Shown here in pieces: positions 1 to 5,606 of a stretch of 6,326 nucleotides of DNA. Position numbers and translations under genes: made by a program. The stretch is from contig DAXY01000016.1 of NCBI GenBank assembly GCA_002506645.1, positions 1,634 to 7,959 on the forward strand. Direction: 5' to 3'. Each line of letters begins with the position of its first letter. Position 1 is the stretch's first letter. The notes under the pieces are model-generated. The model ran no database searches. It had not been told where the DNA came from and saw nothing but the letters and a program-made list of their open reading frames with translations. The DNA comes from Vulcanisaeta distributa (GTDB lineage Archaea > Thermoproteota > Thermoprotei > Thermoproteales > Thermocladiaceae).

Positions 1-3
1 GAC

Positions 4-11
4 TTATAAAT
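4..11 (+). promoter_or_regulatory. TATA box of the membrane-protein gene
   Basis: TTATAAAT is centred about 27 bases upstream of the ATG at 35. That is the usual archaeal TATA-to-transcription-start distance, so the transcript is expected to begin at or within a few bases of the start codon (leaderless). No Shine-Dalgarno sequence is present. The purine-rich BRE that should flank it would lie off the left edge and cannot be judged. Confidence 0.7.
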
Positions 12-15
12 TACA

Positions 16-30
16 TTAGGGTTACCCTAA
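16..30. promoter_or_regulatory. Perfect palindrome, candidate operator
   Basis: TTAGGGT-T-ACCCTAA has two 7-base arms that are exact reverse complements around a single central base. It sits between the TATA box and the start codon, at roughly -19 to -5 relative to a leaderless start. A dimeric repressor bound here would block polymerase loading. The symmetry and position are seen directly; the operator role is inferred. It does not match the long-spaced NikR consensus I know, so the regulator is unknown. Confidence 0.55.
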
Positions 31-34
31 CGAT

Positions 35-799
35 ATGCAGAAAGCCAACCCCTTGAGGAAACCATCCAAGGTATGGCTTTTAGCGGGCATTGTATCAGTG
101 GCAATAATCATTGCAATAATGTCAATGCCTGAAGTGCTTGAACCCCTTGCCAAGTACATAGTTAAGTCCATGGGGCCCTACTGGTTAATTGCCGTACTCA
201 TTGTTGGAGTGATACATGGTTTAAAGCCCGATGAGCATACCTGGCCGATCACCGTGTCCTACGGCCTAATGCAAAGTAGAGTGAGAGGTGTCATTGCGGC
301 TGTTTCCGTGTTTGCTGGCGCACTAACCCTAGTGTGGACATTAATGAGCGCGTTGGTGGGCGAGGTAATGAGCTTATTCAATACGTCAATTCTCGATCCC
401 TATGTAGACATAATTGTTGGGTTAACAATGATAGGCGTTGCTGCATACCTAGTCTTTGGCAGGCATGATGGTGGTCACGGCGTTAAAACCGCGGATTACA
501 GGCTCATATGGATCCATGGACTGGCGGCGGCATTTGGCGGGGACTTCTTCATCGTGTTGATACTGACCGTTGCGATAACCCCTATGATCATGACCGGGCT
601 ATCCTTCTTAGTCGGCTTCATGTTTGGCTTTGGTTCCTGGCTCTCCCAGACCATTATAGTACTAGCCATTTATAAGGGCGTGGTTAAGGGCGTTGGTGAT
701 TGGAGTGTTGTGGCTGAGGCCGGTAGGATCGCCCTTGGCATACTGGGCCTGTTCATGATCGGCCTTGGCATCTACTCATTCTTTATTCCCAGTGGTTAG
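35..799 (+). CDS. Seven-helix membrane protein, Ni/Co-transporter-like
   Basis: This 254-residue protein is strongly hydrophobic, with about seven predicted membrane helices near residues 13-31, 48-63, 84-110, 122-142, 157-182, 186-214 and 228-252. The start of helix 2's loop carries H61-G-L-K-P-D66-E67-H68, close to the HX4DH metal-selectivity motif of NiCoT nickel/cobalt permeases but with one extra residue. A second His-Gly-Leu at 161-163 followed by Asp170 suggests an internal two-fold repeat, as in the LysE/NiCoT/UreH superfamily. A loop around 144-148 has two more histidines. By family logic it would move a divalent metal or small solute across the cytoplasmic membrane; direction and substrate cannot be read from sequence. 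The ATG is supported by a TATA box about 27 bases upstream. It ends 43 bases before the hemB start. An uncharacterised archaeal membrane protein without metal transport activity remains possible. Confidence 0.8.
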   Translation: MQKANPLRKPSKVWLLAGIVSVAIIIAIMSMPEVLEPLAKYIVKSMGPYWLIAVLIVGVIHGLKPDEHTWPITVSYGLMQSRVRGVIAAVSVFAGALTLVWTLMSALVGEVMSLFNTSILDPYVDIIVGLTMIGVAAYLVFGRHDGGHGVKTADYRLIWIHGLAAAFGGDFFIVLILTVAITPMIMTGLSFLVGFMFGFGSWLSQTIIVLAIYKGVVKGVGDWSVVAEAGRIALGILGLFMIGLGIYSFFIPSG

Positions 800-810
800 G
801 GGAAGCATTA

Positions 811-818
811 TTTTTAAG
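811..818 (+). promoter_or_regulatory. TATA box of hemB
   Basis: TTTTTAAG lies 12 bases after the stop of the membrane-protein gene and is centred about 28 bases before GTG 843. This spacing matches the other promoters in the window and is the main argument for the GTG start of hemB. The run of five T at 811-815 could also act as an oligo-T termination signal for the preceding gene. Confidence 0.5.
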
Positions 819-842
819 CAAGTGCCTTACTGCCTCAATACC

Positions 843-1895
843 GTGGTTACTGCTGAAAGTATTAGGTTGAGGAATTACTTGTTTAATTACCCGGTTAATA
901 GGCCTAGGAGGCTTAGGTCAAATGTGCTTATTAGGAATATGGTTGCTGAGACGACGCTTAGGCCTGACGACTTCGTCATGCCGATCTTCGTAAGGGAGGG
1001 CATTAACGAGCCGGAGCCCATTAAGTCATTACCTGGGCAGTATAGGTGGCCTCTCAATGATAAGTTGATGAATTTTGTTGATCAATTAGTTAGTTCCGGC
1101 ATTAGGTCTGTCATTCTATTTGGTATTCCTGAGCATAAGGATGAGTGGGGTAGTTCGGCATATGATGAGCACGGCATAATCCAGAGGACCATTAAGTTCC
1201 TAAAGGATTCCTTTGAGGATAAGCTCATCGTGATGGCCGACGTATGCCTATGCGAGTACACGGACCATGGGCACTGCGGCATTGTCAAGAGGCTGCCCGA
1301 TGGTAGGTATGTAATTGATAATGACTCAACGATAGGGCTTTACGCGAGGACTGCGGTGACCTACGCCGAGTCGGGCGTTGATGTTGTGGCGCCGTCAGGC
1401 ATGATGGATGGGCAGGTTAGAGCAATTAGGGAGGCCCTCGACAGGGCTGGGTTCAGTGACGTAATTATCATGGCGTACAGCGCCAAGTACGCAAGCTCCT
1501 TCTATGGACCGTTTAGGGAGGCCGCCGCTAGCGCGCCTAAGTTTGGCGATAGGCGTAGTTACCAGATGGACCCGAGGAACGCCCATGAGGCGCTTAAGGA
1601 GGTTGCCATGGACATTAATGAGGGCGCCGACATAGTGATGGTCAAGCCAGCAACGCTCTATCTAGACGTTATTAGGCTCGTTAAGCAGAACTTCCCCGAG
1701 GTACCGCTGGCGGCTTATCAGGTCAGTGGCGAGTATGCCATGCTTAAGGCCGCCATAATGAATGGTTGGCTCGATGAGAGAAAGGCAATTCTCGAGTCAT
1801 TGATAGCCATTAGGAGGGCTGGAGCTGATTTAATAATTACGTACTTTGCAAAGGATGTTGTTAATTACCTGGACGATATCGAGAAACTCTTCTGA
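843..1895 (+). CDS. hemB: Porphobilinogen synthase (ALA dehydratase)
   Basis: HemB condenses two 5-aminolevulinate molecules to porphobilinogen, the first common step of heme, siroheme and cobalamin synthesis, in the cytoplasm as a homo-octamer. With a GTG start the protein has 350 residues, slightly above the usual 320-340. The family opening NRPRRLR occurs near residue 19. The zinc site DVCLCEYTDHGHCG supplies C135, C137 and C145, placing it with the zinc-dependent enzymes. The two active-site lysines are K215 (AYSAKYASSFYGPFREA) and the Schiff-base lysine K268 (VMVKPA). The frame is open back to an ATG at 765, but that would overlap the upstream gene by 35 bases and precede the TATA box. 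GTG 843 lies about 28 bases after the box, so it is preferred. No other tetrapyrrole gene is in the window. Identification is firm; only the exact start is uncertain. Confidence 0.96.
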   Translation: MVTAESIRLRNYLFNYPVNRPRRLRSNVLIRNMVAETTLRPDDFVMPIFVREGINEPEPIKSLPGQYRWPLNDKLMNFVDQLVSSGIRSVILFGIPEHKDEWGSSAYDEHGIIQRTIKFLKDSFEDKLIVMADVCLCEYTDHGHCGIVKRLPDGRYVIDNDSTIGLYARTAVTYAESGVDVVAPSGMMDGQVRAIREALDRAGFSDVIIMAYSAKYASSFYGPFREAAASAPKFGDRRSYQMDPRNAHEALKEVAMDINEGADIVMVKPATLYLDVIRLVKQNFPEVPLAAYQVSGEYAMLKAAIMNGWLDERKAILESLIAIRRAGADLIITYFAKDVVNYLDDIEKLF

Positions 1896-1908
1896 CTCGG
1901 CTATTGTC

Positions 1909-1943
1909 TAAAAATAGGTATTTATTCAATATACTTATTTTTA
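1909..1943 (+). terminator. AT-rich inverted repeat, possible terminator
   Basis: The 13-base arms at 1909-1921 (TAAAAATAGGTAT) and 1931-1943 (ATACTTATTTTTA) are complementary apart from one G-U pair, with a 9-base loop. The right arm ends in five T. It starts 13 bases after the hemB stop, so it may end the hemB transcript. The stem is nearly all A-U and would be weak at high temperature. An oligo-T terminator or a protein-binding site upstream of the aminotransferase promoter are equally reasonable readings. Confidence 0.4.
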
Positions 1944-1957
1944 CTCTAGAGAAAGCA

Positions 1958-1965
1958 ATATAAAT
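1958..1965 (+). promoter_or_regulatory. TATA box of the aminotransferase gene
   Basis: ATATAAAT is preceded by a purine-rich GAAAGCA that could serve as the BRE. By the spacing of the other promoters, transcription should start around 1987-1990. That is after the ATG at 1982 and just before the ATG at 1994, so this box favours the second ATG as the true start. An 8-base palindrome CTCTAGAG (1944-1951) lies directly upstream. Confidence 0.65.
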
Positions 1966-1993
1966 CCCTAGAACCCGCAAAATGTCGACCAGT

Positions 1994-3202
1994 ATGAATA
2001 TTAACCGATTCTTGGCCGATAGGTCAAGGTTAATGAGGGCTTCTGAGATTAGGGAGTTGTTGAAGTGGGTTACGGAAAACGTGATTTCCTTTGGCGGTGG
2101 GATGCCTGACCCATCGTCCTTCCCGGTTAAGGAGATAATAGAGGTTACGAGGGATGTATTGTCCACTAAGGCGGAGAAGGCGCTGCAGTATGGGACTACC
2201 GGCGGTGTTTTAGAATTGAAAGAGGAGCTCGCGAAATTCATGGGTAAGGTAGGCATTAAGGTTGATGGGCCTGAGAATATCATAATTACGGTGGGGAGCC
2301 AGGAGGCCCTCGATATAGTGGGTAGGTTATTCATTAACCCAGGGGATTACGTAATAACGGAGAGCCCAACCTACTTAGCAGCACTGCAGGCTTTTAGGAT
2401 TTATGGGCCTAGGATGGTCGGTATTCCCATGGATAGCGAGGGAATTAGGGTGGACATCCTCGAGGATACCGTTAGGAGGATCATTAGTAGTGGTGGTAAG
2501 CCGAAGTTCATTTACGTAATACCCACGGGGCAGAACCCAACGGGTATTACAATGAGTGAGGAAAGGAGGAAGGCGCTAATTGATATTGCCAATAGGTATG
2601 ATCTCCTCGTAATTGAGGATGATCCATATGGCTATATCTACTTTGGGGATGGCAATCCACCGGCCAGGCTCAAGGCTATGGACAGCGAGGGTAGGGTAAT
2701 CTACTTATCAACCTTTAGCAAGATAGCCGCGCCCGGGCTTAGGCTCGGTTGGGTTGCCGCGAGTAATGAGGTAATTAGGTGGTTTGAACTCGCTAAGCAA
2801 TCCATTGACCTACACACGTCAACGCTGAGCCAGTACATAGCCGCTGAGTTGCTAAGGAGGGGTATTATTGAGAGGAATATACCGAGGATTAAGGAGATCT
2901 ATAGGTCAAAGAGGGACCTAATGCTCCAGGCCCTGGGCGAGAACATGCCCGAGGGAGTTACCTGGACAAGGCCCTCGGCCGGCATGTTCATTTGGCTGAC
3001 AACGCCTGAGAACATTGACACGAGTGCGATGCTTGAGGTTGCCATTAAGAAGTATGGCGTTGCCTACGTGCCAGGTAAGTCGTTCTATCCAAATGAGGAT
3101 AGGCACAATGACATGAGGCTGAACTTCACCTACCCAACGCCTCAACAAATCCTTGAGGGAATTAAGAGACTTGCAATGGCGATTAGGGAGTTTATGCCGT
3201 GA
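1994..3202 (+). CDS. PLP aminotransferase, LysN/KAT II type
   Basis: This is a fold-type I, class I/II aminotransferase of 402 residues, typical length for the family. The cofactor residues are intact: N181 in PTGQNPTG, D209 and Y212 in EDDPYGY, Schiff-base lysine K243 in STFSKIAAPGLRLGW, and substrate-carboxylate arginine R375 in DMRLNF. The segments GGGMPDPSSFP, GSQEALD and KQSIDLHTS resemble Thermus LysN (2-aminoadipate aminotransferase) and human kynurenine/aminoadipate aminotransferase. The N-terminal ASEIREL keeps S17 and R20, which as I recall bind the distal carboxylate in LysN. A role in lysine synthesis through 2-aminoadipate is therefore plausible, but broad or aromatic specificity is common in archaeal members, so no symbol is given. 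An in-frame ATG at 1982 would add four residues. The 1994 start fits the TATA box, and its MNxxRF opening aligns ungapped with human KAT II. No lysine-pathway gene is adjacent. Confidence 0.9.
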   Translation: MNINRFLADRSRLMRASEIRELLKWVTENVISFGGGMPDPSSFPVKEIIEVTRDVLSTKAEKALQYGTTGGVLELKEELAKFMGKVGIKVDGPENIIITVGSQEALDIVGRLFINPGDYVITESPTYLAALQAFRIYGPRMVGIPMDSEGIRVDILEDTVRRIISSGGKPKFIYVIPTGQNPTGITMSEERRKALIDIANRYDLLVIEDDPYGYIYFGDGNPPARLKAMDSEGRVIYLSTFSKIAAPGLRLGWVAASNEVIRWFELAKQSIDLHTSTLSQYIAAELLRRGIIERNIPRIKEIYRSKRDLMLQALGENMPEGVTWTRPSAGMFIWLTTPENIDTSAMLEVAIKKYGVAYVPGKSFYPNEDRHNDMRLNFTYPTPQQILEGIKRLAMAIREFMP

Positions 3203-3241
3203 GACTTATCGTGCGTGCCATGAATTGGTAATGACGAATAC

Positions 3242-3249
3242 TTATAAGC
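3242..3249 (+). promoter_or_regulatory. TATA box of the HerA-like gene
   Basis: TTATAAGC within TACTTATAAGCC is centred about 26 bases before the ATG at 3271, predicting a leaderless transcript and supporting that start. It lies in the 68-base gap after the aminotransferase and closely resembles the CTTATAA core at the left edge of the window. Confidence 0.65.
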
Positions 3250-3270
3250 CACTAAATAGATCGTAACGTA

Positions 3271-4818
3271 ATGCGGAGAATTGCCGGTGATGCTAATGGT
3301 CTTAGCATTAATGAATTGGGTGATTTACTAGGTATCATTGAAAGGAGTGTTTATGAAAATAATAGGTTGATCCTAACAATAAGTTCTAGACTTGGGTATA
3401 ATGACTTAGTTAGCAAATTAACCATTGGCTCATACGTAGTGGTGGTTGATTCATCAACGGGTAGTGAGATCCTTCTTCGAGTCAACAGGGTTGAGAACCT
3501 GCCCAGCCCACCACCCTCGATACTGGGCATGAATCCTACGTATATTAGGGTCGTATGCGATTTCGTCATTTCACGAATTAGGAGGGGTGAATCCACTCAA
3601 TACACGTCACTGATCGTAATACCCGTTAATGGGAGCCTGGTCATCTACCCCAGTGATAAGGTTATTAGGGATTTCCTTGGACTAACTGGTAATTTATTGT
3701 TTGGCAGGGCATTGATTAATGGGTATGAAGTACCAATAGCCCTTGGGGAGGATGTGCTTAGCAGGGGATTACTAATAATGGGGCAGCCAGGTTGTGGTAA
3801 GTCGCTCCTCATAAAGAACTTAATCAAGGAGCTATACTCAGGAAGTGGTTATGGGAATGTAATAGTGCTTGATAGGACCGGTGAATATACGAAGGACATC
3901 ATTGGGAGGGGGATTGACGCTTCGGCATTAATACCGGTGGACCTGATGAAGTTGGGTAGGCCCATCGACATTGATGAATTGAGGAAGTACATAGTTGATA
4001 AATTAAGAATTCTTGGCTTTCGAAGTGAGAGGGTTAAGGTCTCGTTTAGTGTGTCGAGGAGTGATGGCGTTGAGTTCGACATAGACTTCAGGAGGAGGGG
4101 GTTTGGTAGGCTCAGCATTATACCGCTTTCGATAAGGTTTAGGTGGTTTATCGAGAGGGCGATTAATTACTTGGACCCAGAGATTAGGTATGTGGTAACG
4201 ACGTTAATCATGGAGAATGATGAGGCGTTAAATACGGTCCAGAAATTCATCAACGCGGTTAAGGACCCGGAGCTTCTCAACAGAGTTGGTAGGGGCCCGG
4301 TGAATAAGGCCATTGATTTGGCATACTCACTAAAGAACTCGGGGTTCTTCGACGCGATTATTAATGTTAATGGGGAGGGCGTGGATATTTCCATGTTTAG
4401 TCCATTAAGGGCCTTGAGGAGTAAGGTTGTCGTGGTTGACCTGCACGAGTTGCCCGACGAGTTAATGGGCATTTATGAGGTGGCGTTCATAGAGGATGTC
4501 ACTAGGTGGTTCATGGGGTCTAGGGGCAATGGGGTCGTCGTGGTCGTAGATAATGCGGAGGGTCTCATGAGCAATAAAGACCTACTGAATTCATTAATCA
4601 GGAGCGTAAGGATTGGTAGGTCACATGGTATATCCTTCATAGTGGCCACTAGGTCATTCTCGAGGAGGTTATATGGGGAGTTTGGAAATATCATTATAAT
4701 GAGGATGAATGGCTCTGTGAAGCTCAACTGCCGAGATGGTGCGAACCTCCTTAGTAATGAATTCATCCTAATCTCCCCATGGCTAAACATCGGTTGTATA
4801 AAGGGCTCGGTGATGTAG
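3271..4818 (+). CDS. HerA-like HAS-barrel ATPase, altered Walker B
   Basis: HerA proteins are hexameric FtsK/VirB4-type DNA translocases that work with the NurA nuclease in archaeal end resection. This 515-residue protein shows the same order of parts. A HAS-barrel-like beta domain spans about residues 50-160. Walker A is GQPGCGKS (171-178), followed by DRTGEY (201-206), equivalent to the HerA D-x-x-GEY strand. A helical insert covers about 225-380, and VVVVVD427-N428-A-E is the Walker B strand. R447-x-G-R450 matches the R-x-GR arginine motif of HerA. The expected Walker B glutamate is Asn428, and the T-Q/S-Q sensor motif reads T460-R461. The C-terminus stops right after the region matching GEAIIIG, so it is shorter than Sulfolobus HerA. 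No nurA, mre11 or rad50 is adjacent. It is best read as a divergent HerA paralogue; a VirB4-like ATPase of unknown use is the alternative. The start is supported by the TATA box. Confidence 0.8.
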   Translation: MRRIAGDANGLSINELGDLLGIIERSVYENNRLILTISSRLGYNDLVSKLTIGSYVVVVDSSTGSEILLRVNRVENLPSPPPSILGMNPTYIRVVCDFVISRIRRGESTQYTSLIVIPVNGSLVIYPSDKVIRDFLGLTGNLLFGRALINGYEVPIALGEDVLSRGLLIMGQPGCGKSLLIKNLIKELYSGSGYGNVIVLDRTGEYTKDIIGRGIDASALIPVDLMKLGRPIDIDELRKYIVDKLRILGFRSERVKVSFSVSRSDGVEFDIDFRRRGFGRLSIIPLSIRFRWFIERAINYLDPEIRYVVTTLIMENDEALNTVQKFINAVKDPELLNRVGRGPVNKAIDLAYSLKNSGFFDAIINVNGEGVDISMFSPLRALRSKVVVVDLHELPDELMGIYEVAFIEDVTRWFMGSRGNGVVVVVDNAEGLMSNKDLLNSLIRSVRIGRSHGISFIVATRSFSRRLYGEFGNIIIMRMNGSVKLNCRDGANLLSNEFILISPWLNIGCIKGSVM

Positions 4819-4831
4819 TGTTCAGCATAAT

Positions 4832-4839
4832 TCTTAATT
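4832..4839 (+). promoter_or_regulatory. Weak TATA-like element before the MetF-like gene
   Basis: TCTTAATT is centred about 27 bases before the ATG at 4863, the same spacing as the better boxes in this window. The sequence is a poor TATA match, so the call rests mainly on position in the 44-base gap. If it is not used, the gene could be read through from the HerA-like gene. Confidence 0.35.
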
Positions 4840-4862
4840 AGTGGTTACGTTCAATACCTACA

Positions 4863-5606
4863 ATGGCAACTATAATAGCCGAGTTACCGCCATTAAGGAG
4901 GATCGACAATTTAGGTAGTTACCTAGACATGGTAGGCAGCGTCGTTGATTACGTAACGCACGTCGACATCCCGGACTCCACATTCGCAAGCCCATCAGCC
5001 AATGCAATACTCGTGGGCTCACTAATTAAGCGTAATTACGGTAATGTCGAGGTCATAGCCAACGTGAGGGTTGCTGACCATAACAAGGTTGGGCTTACGG
5101 CATTAATAATGGGAGGCTTAGTAAACGGTGTTAGGAACTACCTACTAATGAGGGGTGACCTAGGCCCAGGCGTCACGGCAGTCCAGGACCTAACGCCCAT
5201 GAGCGCCATCAATTACCTGAGGGGGGTTGAGCAGGTCGGTGGTGCCAGGTTCGGCATATCTGTGTCGAATTTCGAGGAGGGCTACGTGAGGGAGAGGTTG
5301 AGTGTAAAGCCTGACTTCGCAATGCTTCAGTACACATTATCGATGGATGACTTAATGCTGGTCCATAGGGTGGGTAGGGAATTTAATGTTGATGTTTATC
5401 CCGCGTTGTTAATAATCACGGGCAAGTCCTCGAGGGTCATTGGGAGGATATTAAATACTGAAGTACCCGTTAAGCCAGACCCAATAGGTGATGCCGTTAA
5501 GAGGGCCCTGGAATTACTGAGGTACTTCCCAGGCATTTACTTATCAGCGCCTGGGGACTTTGAGGCAATTGTAGAGACGGCTAAGGCTTTAAGGAAGCAC
5601 CTATGA
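4863..5606 (+). CDS. Short methylenetetrahydrofolate reductase-like protein
   Basis: MTHFR (MetF) is a flavin-dependent TIM-barrel enzyme that reduces 5,10-methylene-tetrahydropterin to the 5-methyl form. This 247-residue protein is about 40-50 residues shorter than bacterial MetF (near 296 in E. coli) but keeps the key positions. E7 in AELPP matches the catalytic glutamate of the ExxPP motif (E28 in E. coli). D99 in LLMRGD matches the flavin-contacting Asp120 of the ALRGD motif. Q156 in KPDFAMLQYTLS matches Gln183. The stretch VADHNKVGLTALIMGG resembles the family's R-D-x-N-x-x-x-L-x-x-x-L-x-G helix. A role with the organism's own folate or modified pterin is inferred; the electron donor is unknown. 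The ATG lies 44 bases after the HerA-like gene. The last codon and stop overlap the end of the convergent Mrp gene. Another enzyme on the MTHFR-like barrel is possible. Confidence 0.82.
   Translation: MATIIAELPPLRRIDNLGSYLDMVGSVVDYVTHVDIPDSTFASPSANAILVGSLIKRNYGNVEVIANVRVADHNKVGLTALIMGGLVNGVRNYLLMRGDLGPGVTAVQDLTPMSAINYLRGVEQVGGARFGISVSNFEEGYVRERLSVKPDFAMLQYTLSMDDLMLVHRVGREFNVDVYPALLIITGKSSRVIGRILNTEVPVKPDPIGDAVKRALELLRYFPGIYLSAPGDFEAIVETAKALRKHL

Noticed and set aside
16..30. TTAGGG/CCCTAA read as telomere-like repeat
   Set aside because: There is one copy in each orientation forming a palindrome, not a tandem array, and it sits in a promoter.
765..842. Upstream extension of hemB to an ATG at 765
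   Set aside because: It overlaps the end of the membrane-protein gene, includes the putative hemB TATA box, and adds 26 residues with no resemblance to HemB.
1861..2334. 157-codon open frame on the minus strand
   Set aside because: It lies antisense to the hemB end and the aminotransferase, spans the intergenic repeat, and its Ser/Pro/Leu-rich product resembles no family; a shadow frame.
4214..4224. ATGATGA, possible box C of a C/D guide RNA
   Set aside because: It lies inside the HerA-like coding sequence and I saw no properly spaced box D with it; chance match to Asn-Asp-Glu codons.
4473..4790. 105-codon minus-strand frame inside the HerA-like gene
   Set aside because: Antisense to a well-supported coding region containing the Walker B strand; no promoter or recognisable protein.
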